10,105 nucleotides of DNA from Candidatus Coatesiibacteriota bacterium (GTDB lineage: Bacteria; Oederibacteriota; CAKKQC01): assembly GCA_023265785.1 (NCBI GenBank), contig JAHFSL010000052.1, positions 1 through 10,105 on the forward strand, in the 5' to 3' direction. The translations under genes were made by a program, and so were the position numbers. Of the stretch, positions 1-6,152 are shown piece by piece. A model generated the notes under the pieces. It worked only from the letters and a program-made list of their open reading frames with translations, had not been told where the DNA came from and made no database searches. Each line of letters starts with the position of its first letter. Position 1 is the first letter of the stretch.

Positions 1-828
1 GCGAACTATCTGGTCGCAGCCACCGCTCTGCTTTGGGCTGCGCAAGCAGGCGCAGCCGTTGACATCAAGGTCGGGTATAGCAGTCTGAGCCGGGAACATC
101 GATACAATGTCCATGATGCAGGAGCAAAGTCTCCAGCGGCCAGTGAGTCATCTGCAAAGGCGGATATCAGCGTTGGCGTGATCACCGTGGGCGGTGAGGT
201 TTCCACCCACCTGAACGACATGTTTTCCCTTGGCGTTGAGATTGGCTCCTCGATGTCGGCCGATTATGAATTTGACAGGACCGCGACTTGGAAGCCGGGC
301 ACAGGCGGTGATCAGATCTACACGGGCGACAAGACCGTGTATTCGATTTCACAGACTCCTATCATGGCCAAGATTGGTGCAGGCATGAAGGCTGGACCGG
401 GCGTCGTTGCGCTCGCGGTCGGCGCCGGTGTCATGTTCATCAATGTGACACAGGTTGAAACGGATCAGCGGTGGTGGGATGGGACGGCGGGAACCTACGG
501 CGGGTCAGGAAGTTTTTCCGCCACAAGTAACAAGAAGTTCTCCGTCGAAACCACGACCTACAACACCAACGTTTCCGCATTCACTTTCTCGGTAACGCCA
601 AGTTACAAGTATGATCTGAACGAGAAGTCTTCGATCGGACTTGAGGTGCCCCTCGCGTTCGTCCCTGAGACAATCATTTTCGGTGACACGGAGACGGATG
701 TTTCGGCGCCGCCCGCGGGCACTCAGCCCCTCCCAGACCCGCACTACAGCTCATTCATCTCCAATGGCGAGATGATGCTCGGCGGACTGACCTGGGGAGT
801 CAACCTCGTTTTCACGGTCAAGATCTAA
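1..828 (+). CDS. Probable outer-membrane beta-barrel protein, 5' end missing
   Basis: The frame is open from the first base to TAA at 826-828, giving 275 residues; the true start lies before the window. The first ~19 residues are the hydrophobic, Ala-rich end of a signal peptide (LVAATALLWAAQAGAA), with a likely cut before VDIKVGYSS. The mature part alternates short polar/hydrophobic strands with Gly, Ser, Thr and aromatic residues (for example FSLGVEIGSS, FTFSVTPSYKYDL, SSIGLEVPLAF) and ends in a strand, WGVNLVFTVKI. That pattern is typical of outer-membrane barrels, as in OmpW/OmpA-like or generic porin-family proteins, but I do not recognise a named family. A GTG at 178 is only an internal codon, because the signal peptide is in frame upstream. 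Its base composition is visibly less G+C-rich than the rest of the window. It converges on the cytochrome gene across a hairpin terminator. The barrel call is inferred from pattern; the role is unknown. Confidence 0.7.
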   Translation, partial: ANYLVAATALLWAAQAGAAVDIKVGYSSLSREHRYNVHDAGAKSPAASESSAKADISVGVITVGGEVSTHLNDMFSLGVEIGSSMSADYEFDRTATWKPGTGGDQIYTGDKTVYSISQTPIMAKIGAGMKAGPGVVALAVGAGVMFINVTQVETDQRWWDGTAGTYGGSGSFSATSNKKFSVETTTYNTNVSAFTFSVTPSYKYDLNEKSSIGLEVPLAFVPETIIFGDTETDVSAPPAGTQPLPDPHYSSFISNGEMMLGGLTWGVNLVFTVKI

Positions 829-851
829 CCGATCAGGCTCTTCTCACAAGC

Positions 852-890
852 AAACCGGCGGCGGGACCTCCCGCCGCCGGTTTTGCTTTG
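852..890. terminator. Intrinsic terminator between convergent genes, probably bidirectional
   Basis: A perfect 14-bp stem (852-865 pairs with 870-883) closes a 4-base loop (ACCT, 866-869). The stem is mostly G+C (CCGGCGGCGGG) with A's at its foot, followed on the + strand by TTTTGCTTT. On the - strand the exit side reads GGTTTGCTT, so it can also end transcripts from the cytochrome gene. It starts 23 bases after the stop of the + gene and lies about 50 bases beyond the stop of the - gene. Confidence 0.88.
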
Positions 891-941
891 TCCTCGACCT
901 TGGACGGGGCCTTAGGGCACCGCCAGGTCTCTCTGCCTTAT

Positions 942-1376
942 CTACTCTTCGTCCGCGCTCGGGATGTTCATCGTGCCGTTCGCCGCTAGCTTGTGGCACG
1001 CCTTGCAGTCCAGCGCGTTCGTCCCGGTCTCATGGATCAGGTGCATCATCTGGAAGAGCGGGGGCGCGATCTTGGAAGTCTTGGCATGACACCCCAGGCA
1101 GTTCTTGGGGATCGCCTTGCCGATGGGCACCTTGGGGTGCTTGCCCTTGAGCTTGAGGCCCGGTGGCGCCGCGGCCTTCGCGATCTCGAAGGTGGGCCCG
1201 GTGGCCGCCACCATATAGGGGGCCAGCTTGGCGCTCAATTTCTTGTCGGCCTTGTGGCAGTCCACGCACGCGCGCGGGCTGGCATCACCGTCCCCGACGG
1301 CGATGGTGGAGGTGGTCGAAACGATCAGGACGCCCGCAATCGCCACGGTCAGTCCGGCTATCAGGTGCTTGTTCAT
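942..1376 (-). CDS. Small exported tri-haem cytochrome c
   Basis: This 144-residue protein carries three covalent haem c motifs: CVDCH (37-41), CLGCH (93-97) and CKACH (124-128). Three other histidines, H80, H112 and H115, could be distal ligands and would allow three bis-His haems, as in cytochrome c7/c3-type electron carriers. Residues 5-27 form a hydrophobic segment after MNKH, which is either a signal peptide or an uncleaved N-terminal anchor, so the haems should face the periplasm. The start at 1376 was chosen because AAAGGAG sits 7 bases upstream; an ATG at 1433 in the same frame would add 19 residues ahead of an otherwise normal export signal. The expected job is low-potential electron transfer between a membrane quinol oxidase or dehydrogenase and a periplasmic or outer-surface acceptor, but no partner redox gene is in the window. 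The nearest upstream gene on the same strand is transaldolase, separated by 146 bp containing a hairpin, so it is probably a separate unit. The cytochrome call is firm; the partner is unknown. Confidence 0.9.
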   Translation of the reverse strand: MNKHLIAGLTVAIAGVLIVSTTSTIAVGDGDASPRACVDCHKADKKLSAKLAPYMVAATGPTFEIAKAAAPPGLKLKGKHPKVPIGKAIPKNCLGCHAKTSKIAPPLFQMMHLIHETGTNALDCKACHKLAANGTMNIPSADEE

Positions 1377-1383
1377 CGGTCCG

Positions 1384-1390
1384 CTCCTTT
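1384..1390 (-). promoter_or_regulatory. Ribosome-binding site that decides the cytochrome start
   Basis: The - strand reads AAAGGAG, then 7 bases (CGGACCG), then ATG at 1376. It is the clearest Shine-Dalgarno sequence in the window and supports ATG 1376 over the in-frame ATG at 1433. Confidence 0.85.
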
Positions 1391-1446
1391 CCCAATGGAT
1401 TCCGCCCTGCGCCAACCCTGACGCCGGCACCATCAGTGTGGGGCCC

Positions 1447-1489
1447 GGCCATCCCCCCGGGGCATGATCCGGGTCATGCCGGGATGGCC
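1447..1489. repeat. Long imperfect inverted repeat (hairpin) after transaldolase
   Basis: Arms 1447-1467 and 1474-1489 pair through GGCCATCCC/GGGATGGCC and GGCATGA/TCATGCC. The loop is 6 bases, with a bulge of about 5 bases (1456-1460) on one side. It lies 34 bases downstream of the transaldolase stop on the - strand and 71 bases upstream of the cytochrome start. No T-run follows on either strand, so it is not a standard intrinsic terminator. It could stabilise the 3' end of the transaldolase transcript, assist Rho-type termination, or form an operator for the cytochrome gene. Confidence 0.6.
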
Positions 1490-1522
1490 TTGGGGGTCAG
1501 GAGACCGGGGGCGTGTCGGGCG

Positions 1523-2647
1523 TCAGCCGGAGGAAAGAGACTGCTGCTTGGACTCCAGCGTCGCGGCCAGTTTCACCCAGGCGTCGGCGAAGAGCGTCAC
1601 CCCCGCGGGTTCCAGCGCGGCGCAGACCGCGTCCAAGTCCACGCCGGCGGCGGCCAGCGCGGTCAGGTCGCGCGCGGTTTCCGCCGGGTCCCGGTCCACC
1701 GTGCGCTCCACCCGCGGCAGGGCGCGGACGGCCGCGTAGGTCTCGGGCGGCAGGGTGCTGACCGAGTCCGGCCCCACGAGCGGCTCGACATAGTGCGTCG
1801 GGGACAGCGCGGGGTCTTTGGTGCCGGTGGAGGCCCATAGGATGCGCTGAATATTTGCCCCCCGGGCGGCCAGCGCACGGAACCGGGGGGAAGCCGCCCT
1901 CTCCCGGAACGCGCCCCAGGCGCGGCGGGAGTTGGCGATGCCGGCCCGCCAGCGCAGTAGCTCCAGATCCTTTTCCCCCGCCGCGATCCGGGGGGCCAGG
2001 AGCTTTTCGACCGCCGTGTCAATCCGGCTGATGAAGAAGCTGGCCACCGAGCGGATGCCCGCGAGGTCGCCGCCGGCGGCGGCACGCTGCTCCAGTCCGG
2101 CCAGCCAGGCGTCCATGACCTGGCCGTACCGCTCCACCGAAAAAATGAGCGTGACATTCACGTCCACACCCGCCGCGATGAGCGCGGTGACGGCCGGCAA
2201 CCCTTCCACGGTGGCGGGGACCTTGATCATGGCATTGGGCCGGTCCACCGCCGCCTGGAGGCGCAGGCCCTCCCGGACCGTCCCCGCGGTATCCCGGGCC
2301 AGCGCGGGCGAGACTTCGATGGAGACCCGGCCGTCCAGTCCCCGGGTGGCGTCATAGAGCGGGCGGAACGCATCGCAGGCCGCCCGGATGTCCTCCTGAA
2401 CGAGGGTATCCAGCATGGCCGCCGTTGGAGTCCCGGTCGCCACGAGTGCCCGGATCCGGCCATCGTAGGCGCCGGACCCGCCAATGGCCTTCTGGAAGAT
2501 CGCGGGATTCGACGTGAGCCCCGCCAGCCCGTCCTCGCGGATCAACCGTGCCAGTTCCCCGGTCGCGATGAACGGCTGGTCAATGAAGTCATACCAGATG
2601 CTCTGCCCCAGCGCCGCCAAGTCCCGGATCGCCCCCTGGTTCACCAT
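1523..2647 (-). CDS. tal: Transaldolase, long (~370 aa) type
   Basis: The enzyme transfers a dihydroxyacetone unit from sedoheptulose-7-phosphate to glyceraldehyde-3-phosphate in the non-oxidative pentose phosphate pathway, in the cytoplasm. The 374 residues match the long actinobacterial/cyanobacterial-type Tal in length and motif order: SIWYDFID (16-23, probable catalytic Asp20), TSNPAIF (45-51), NAMIKVPAT (138-146, Schiff-base Lys142), NVTLIFS (164-170), ASFFISRID (202-210) and LWASTGTKDP (270-279). The start at 2647 is preferred because homology begins at VNQGAIRDLAALGQSIW and the in-frame upstream extension is low-complexity Arg/Ser/Thr. A weak GGGA lies 7 bases upstream. The C-terminus (ESKQQSLSSG) is a short polar tail. 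It is divergent from the membrane-protein gene starting at 2682. All key residues I can check are present. It may supply pentose interconversion for sugars released by the neighbouring glycosidase operon, but it is not co-transcribed with it. Confidence 0.95.
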   Translation of the reverse strand: MVNQGAIRDLAALGQSIWYDFIDQPFIATGELARLIREDGLAGLTSNPAIFQKAIGGSGAYDGRIRALVATGTPTAAMLDTLVQEDIRAACDAFRPLYDATRGLDGRVSIEVSPALARDTAGTVREGLRLQAAVDRPNAMIKVPATVEGLPAVTALIAAGVDVNVTLIFSVERYGQVMDAWLAGLEQRAAAGGDLAGIRSVASFFISRIDTAVEKLLAPRIAAGEKDLELLRWRAGIANSRRAWGAFRERAASPRFRALAARGANIQRILWASTGTKDPALSPTHYVEPLVGPDSVSTLPPETYAAVRALPRVERTVDRDPAETARDLTALAAAGVDLDAVCAALEPAGVTLFADAWVKLAATLESKQQSLSSG

Positions 2648-2681
2648 GGTCCGGTCCCATGGTACCGCGGGACCCGTTGCT
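2648..2681. promoter_or_regulatory. 34-bp divergent gap with an inverted repeat
   Basis: The two start codons (2647 on -, 2682 on +) are only 34 bases apart. The gap contains GGTCCC (2653-2658) and its complement GGGACC (2669-2674), separated by 10 bases that hold the 6-base palindrome GGTACC. GGGA at 2669-2672 sits 9 bases before the + start and may serve as its ribosome-binding site; the other arm gives GGGA 7 bases before the - start. The symmetry may thus simply be two ribosome-binding sites, or a regulator-binding site. I see no convincing -35/-10 pair, and at least one promoter must lie inside a coding region. Confidence 0.4.
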
Positions 2682-3635
2682 ATGATGGCCGCGATGGATG
2701 GCTCGTTGGGTACGCGGCTGATGGTGGCCACGATGCTCCTGGGGTTCACCTGCGGGATCGCCATTCTGGGGTACACCACGCTGGTGGCTCTCGTGGAACG
2801 CCGCCTGTCCCTGCGGCGGGACCTCAACGACCTGGCCGGGCGGGCGGCGTTTGTGGGGGCGCTGGGTTTGTTCGCCGCCCTGCTGGTGCTGGAGACGCGG
2901 CTCTCGCACGACCCCATCCTGCGGGCCGTGCCGGTTCCCGTGTTCGGGCTCGTGGGCGCCGTCCTGTCCGCCGTCATTCTGCGGCGCTGGGCCGGATCGC
3001 ACCGGCATCCCGGGCTGGCGGCCTACCTCACCACGGTCCTGCACGAACTGGCGGCCCGCGCCGCGCTGGCCGGGACCCTGATCGCCGTCGCCGGGTGCGC
3101 CTATGTCCTGCGCACCGAACCGGCGGGGCTGGCGGGATTCCTCCTTGCGCTTCTGCCACTGCTGGCCCTGGGCGGCGGCTGGTATCTCGCGGGATTCGGG
3201 TGGGCGCCGGGCTGGTTCCGCCGGCTGGTCCCGGTGGTCCTGGTGGTGGGATCGCCCCGGCGTCCGTTCACCGCGGCCCTGCGCGCGGGAGGAGCGGAAT
3301 ACCTGGAACTCACCACCCGCGCCCGGGGCGCCCTCCAGCCCGCCTACCTCACCCTGCTGGTCGGCTCCCTCCTCGCCGTCTTCGCCCTTTTCCTTCCATT
3401 GATGCTCGCCATGCGTGCGCCGGTCCCCGTCGTGCTCGGGCAATTCCTGTTCGCCCTCATCCTGGGGCTTCAGGGTGGCCTCCTGTTCATCCTCCTCCTG
3501 CCCTTCCTCATGCTGGCGGGCTTCGCCTTCGGGTTCATTCTCCTGCCGCTGGGCGCCCTGCGCGGGAGCGCCGCGGCGGCCCGGGCCTTTGGCGGCGGAT
3601 CGGGTGGCGGCGCGGGCGCCGGCGGTCCCGCCTAG
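2682..3635 (+). CDS. Unrecognised polytopic membrane protein
   Basis: This 317-residue protein is very hydrophobic, with about seven or eight probable membrane segments near residues 14-38, 55-72, 85-101, 128-143, 148-172, 222-244, 248-270 and 272-292. A basic and polar stretch (RRPFTAALRAGGAEYLELTTRAR, about 193-215) separates the two halves and is probably cytoplasmic. The last ~25 residues are an Ala/Gly-rich tail (GGGSGGGAGAGG). I recognise no family and no catalytic motif. The hydrophobic periodicity is why this frame is taken as real, while the overlapping opposite-strand frame is Gln/Gly/Arg-rich with no such pattern. ATGs at 2682, 2685 and 2694 are all possible; 2682 is used because GGGA lies 9 bases upstream. 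Its stop overlaps the stop of the opposing gene at 3632. It is the only gene here on the + strand between two - strand units. Confidence 0.7.
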   Translation: MMAAMDGSLGTRLMVATMLLGFTCGIAILGYTTLVALVERRLSLRRDLNDLAGRAAFVGALGLFAALLVLETRLSHDPILRAVPVPVFGLVGAVLSAVILRRWAGSHRHPGLAAYLTTVLHELAARAALAGTLIAVAGCAYVLRTEPAGLAGFLLALLPLLALGGGWYLAGFGWAPGWFRRLVPVVLVVGSPRRPFTAALRAGGAEYLELTTRARGALQPAYLTLLVGSLLAVFALFLPLMLAMRAPVPVVLGQFLFALILGLQGGLLFILLLPFLMLAGFAFGFILLPLGALRGSAAAARAFGGGSGGGAGAGGPA

Positions 3636-4153
3636 CCGTAGATGTTGCGGGCGGCCACCATGGCGACCAGGGCCACGGTGAGAAGCCAGGCCACCGTCCG
3701 CAAGGCCCTGGCCATCGTGCCCTGGAGTGCCTGCATCTCGGCGACCTGGGTCGGACTGGCCGTACCGCCGACGGCGGCGATTTCATCGCCCATCGCCACG
3801 AGCCGCAGGCTGGCGGGCCGGGAGACCATGGCCCCGATGACCAGCGCGATGATCCCGGTCACCGCGCCGATCCCGTAGGCCATGCCGGTCCTGGACATCG
3901 CCCATTCCGGCCCCATCCCGCCCATATCCTTCATAAAGAGGGCGAACCCCGATGCGATCGTCGCCAGGCCCGCCATCGGCAGGGCCACGAGCACCTTGGT
4001 GCCGCCCATCAACGCCTTCATGAATCCCTTGCCATCCGGCCCCGCCTTGCGAACCGCGGGAAGGATGAAGCTGATCATGAAGAACACGGCCCCCGCCCAG
4101 AAGGTGGAGGCGACGATGTGCAGTTCGCGGAGGAGCATGAGCGGCAGATCCAT
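3632..4153 (-). CDS. Four-helix membrane protein, CopD/DUF2269-like
   Basis: This 173-residue protein has four clear membrane segments near 11-33, 53-75, 89-110 and 152-168. It opens with LLRELHIVASTFWAGAVFF, a helix with His12 that resembles the first helix of CopD/DUF2269-type small membrane proteins, in which such His residues may bind metal or haem. The resemblance is by eye and the assignment is tentative. A Met-rich, Gly-rich loop (MKDMGGMGPEWAMSRTGM, 74-91) joins helices 2 and 3. It is the last gene of the six-gene - strand run, starting 15 bases after the URO-D stop. No strong ribosome-binding site is visible, so translation may depend on the upstream gene. Its TAG stop overlaps the TAG of the convergent gene. 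Function in the operon is unknown. Confidence 0.75.
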   Translation of the reverse strand: MDLPLMLLRELHIVASTFWAGAVFFMISFILPAVRKAGPDGKGFMKALMGGTKVLVALPMAGLATIASGFALFMKDMGGMGPEWAMSRTGMAYGIGAVTGIIALVIGAMVSRPASLRLVAMGDEIAAVGGTASPTQVAEMQALQGTMARALRTVAWLLTVALVAMVAARNIYG

Positions 4154-4168
4154 GGCGGCGATTGTACC

Positions 4169-5113
4169 CTATCCGGAAGCGCGCCAGACATCGAGCATGA
4201 GCTCGTAGCGGGCCAGGCGCATTCCCGGATAGATGCAGTTGCTGGTACCGAAGATGTACCCCCCGCCCGGCGGGCCGTCCCGCAGGGCGGCGCGGGCCGA
4301 CGCAACCACCTCCGCGTCCGTCCCGGTGTCCAGCAGGCCGCAGTTCACATTCCCCATCAGGCAGACACGGTCTCCGACCCGGCGCTTGACCTCCGCCAGG
4401 TCCACCCCGCCCTGGGGGTCCAGGGAGTGCAGGGCGTGCGGACCCGCCTCCACGAGCTGATCGAGGATCGGCATGATGTTGCCGTCCGTGTGTTTGATGA
4501 CCCGAAACCCGAGATCACGGTAGCCCCGCACGAGGCGCGCCAGGTACGGCGTCACGAATTCTCCGAACATGGCGGGCGAAAGGAAGGGACCCGTGTTGAA
4601 GCAGTAGTCCGAGCACAGCGCGAACCCGTCGAGCCCGCCGCGCCGCGCCAGCCGTTCCCCCCTCGCCAGCGCCCCGTCCACGGCCGCCTCGCACTCCGCG
4701 TGCACCCGTCCGGGCTCCTCGGCCAGCCGGACCGCCAGCGCCTCCATGCCTGCACCGTCCGGGATCGCCAGCGTCGCGTCGCCGTGCAGGAGGAGGGCGT
4801 ACCGGTCACCGCTCCGGTCGCGCACGGCCTGGACGAGGCGCGCCTGCTCGTCCTCCCGGTCCGGATTGGGGTGCAGGAGAATACCGTCGTGCTCGAAGCG
4901 GGTCGCACTGGCCACGAAGAGGTCCGCCATGTCCTGCCGGTGCCGCGCGCGCTCCCCCTCCTCCATCTGATCCCACTGGTGGTAGGACCGGTGAGAGGGG
5001 TGCACGCGCCCGAATGCCTCCATGGTCAGAAAAAAGACCAACTCGAAGTTGGGAACCCGCCCGGCAACGGGCCGCCGGTCCAGCGCGGCAAGAAACCGGT
5101 CGCGAGGGGTCAT
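4169..5113 (-). CDS. URO-D-family protein, not haem-pathway HemE
   Basis: The 314-residue protein shows the C-terminal half of the uroporphyrinogen decarboxylase (URO-D) TIM-barrel superfamily: FRVIKHTDGN (203-212), HSLDPQGGVDLAEVK (229-243), VCLMGNVNCGLL (250-261) and GGGYIFGTSNCI (283-294). It starts MTPRDRFLAALDRRPVAGRVPNF, like catabolic URO-D proteins, and lacks the N-terminal MRQAGR-type coproporphyrin-binding signature of HemE. The superfamily also includes corrinoid methyltransferases such as MtaA and CmuA, which bind Zn through a His-x-Cys plus a later Cys. Here the His-x-Cys position reads HTD (208-210), so Zn binding in that form is doubtful, though Cys258 and Cys293 are present. 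It sits 28 bases after the aldo-keto reductase and 15 before the membrane-protein gene, clearly within the glycoside operon. Related proteins are common in carbohydrate loci of PVC-type bacteria, with no agreed function. The family is confident; the reaction is unknown. Confidence 0.85.
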   Translation of the reverse strand: MTPRDRFLAALDRRPVAGRVPNFELVFFLTMEAFGRVHPSHRSYHQWDQMEEGERARHRQDMADLFVASATRFEHDGILLHPNPDREDEQARLVQAVRDRSGDRYALLLHGDATLAIPDGAGMEALAVRLAEEPGRVHAECEAAVDGALARGERLARRGGLDGFALCSDYCFNTGPFLSPAMFGEFVTPYLARLVRGYRDLGFRVIKHTDGNIMPILDQLVEAGPHALHSLDPQGGVDLAEVKRRVGDRVCLMGNVNCGLLDTGTDAEVVASARAALRDGPPGGGYIFGTSNCIYPGMRLARYELMLDVWRASG

Positions 5114-5141
5114 GTTCGACGCGCCGCCCCCCGCCCCGGAT

Positions 5142-6152
5142 TCAGGGGAACCCTGAGTGCCACATCATCCGGCGCCAAGCATGCGCTTTGAGCGCGCCGA
5201 AGAGTTCGTCGGACAGCAGTGGCAGATTGCCGTAGGCGCAGTTCAATTCGGCCTGCCGCACGCTCCGGATGCCGGTAATGACCGTGGAGACCGCGGGATG
5301 GCGCAGGACGAACCGGGCGGCCACCGCGGCCAGGTCAGTCTCCTTCCCGCCGCCCACCCGGGCCACCGTCTCCTTGATCCGTTCGACCTTCGCGACGGTG
5401 CGCTCGAGCCGGTCGCCACTGAAGTAATTCCGGCGGAAGTCGCCCGCCGGAAAGGTCATGTCCTTGGTGAACCGGCCGGTGAGCGACCCCTCATCGTAGG
5501 CCACGCGCACGATGATCCCGACGCGGTGTTCAGCGGCCAGCGGCAGAAGTTCCTCCGCGGGATCCTGCTCGAAGATGTTGTAGATCACCTGCACCGCGTC
5601 GAGCAGGCCGGCCCGGACCAGCTCGTTGTAGGCGTTCTGGTCCTGCTCGGGGGTGGACAAGCCGATGCCGATGATCTTGCCCTCCTGCTGGAGCCGGCGG
5701 AGGGTGCCCAGCGCCACGGGGTCCCGGTTCCACGCCCGGGTCCAGGTGTGCAGTTGGAGCAGGTCGATGGCCTCGGTCTTGAGGTTTCGCAGGCGCTCTT
5801 CAAGCTGGTCACGCAGGTAGGATTCCGGATACCGGTCCTCGCACCGCTCACTGGCGACCGGCGGCCACTCGCCCGGCTCCTTCGGGGGAATCTTCGTAGC
5901 CACCCGCACCTGGCCGTTGCCACCGCCCTTCAGGCCGCGCTCCTTGAGGACTTCGCCGATCAACCGCTCACTGCGGCCGCCACCGTAGCCCGCCGCCGTG
6001 TCTATGAAATTCACCCCCAGGTCGAGCGCCTTGTGCAGGGCCGCCTTGGACACGGCCTCGTCCTGGGGCCCCCAACTGCCGCCGATCGCCCACGCGCCGA
6101 ACCCGATCTCGGTCACCGGCCACCCCAGCCGTCCGAAGACGCGAGTCTTCAT
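5142..6152 (-). CDS. Aldo-keto reductase
   Basis: This 336-residue NAD(P)H-dependent oxidoreductase has the full AKR catalytic tetrad: Asp51 and Tyr56 in FIDTAAGYGGGRSE, Lys87 in VATKIPP, and His135 in LLQLH. GWPVTEIGFGAWAIGG at the N-terminus and VSTVITGIRS (288-297) near the C-terminus, the cofactor-phosphate region, are typical of the bacterial AKR subgroup related to YajO/Tas/GSP69-type enzymes. Length and architecture are normal. It is probably cytoplasmic and converts a sugar or aglycone carbonyl/alcohol; the substrate cannot be read from sequence. The start at 6152 forms an ATGA overlap with the stop of the MFS gene. GGAGAGG lies 11 bases upstream (6164-6170), so translational coupling is likely. 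Upstream in-frame codons are the shadow of the MFS gene and are excluded. Confidence 0.95.
   Translation of the reverse strand: MKTRVFGRLGWPVTEIGFGAWAIGGSWGPQDEAVSKAALHKALDLGVNFIDTAAGYGGGRSERLIGEVLKERGLKGGGNGQVRVATKIPPKEPGEWPPVASERCEDRYPESYLRDQLEERLRNLKTEAIDLLQLHTWTRAWNRDPVALGTLRRLQQEGKIIGIGLSTPEQDQNAYNELVRAGLLDAVQVIYNIFEQDPAEELLPLAAEHRVGIIVRVAYDEGSLTGRFTKDMTFPAGDFRRNYFSGDRLERTVAKVERIKETVARVGGGKETDLAAVAARFVLRHPAVSTVITGIRSVRQAELNCAYGNLPLLSDELFGALKAHAWRRMMWHSGFP

Noticed and set aside
1377..1446. Possible promoter for the cytochrome (TTGGCG on the - strand)
   Set aside because: No matching -10 element at suitable spacing and no sigma-54 GG/GC pair; too weak to annotate.
2648..2977. N-terminal extension of transaldolase to 2977
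   Set aside because: The extra 110 residues are Arg/Ser/Thr-rich shadow of the divergent membrane-protein gene, and transaldolase homology begins at 2647.
4161..4166. TACAAT on the - strand, 7 bases before the four-helix gene, as a -10 box
   Set aside because: No -35 partner at 16-18 bases, and it would give an almost leaderless transcript inside an apparent operon; most likely chance.
4169..5113. Assigning the URO-D gene as hemE
   Set aside because: The HemE N-terminal substrate-binding signature is absent and the context is carbohydrate catabolism, not haem synthesis.
3095..5191. A 698-codon + strand open frame opposite the URO-D and four-helix genes
   Set aside because: It crosses several real genes, has a low-complexity Arg/Pro/His/Gly composition, no motif and no ribosome-binding site.
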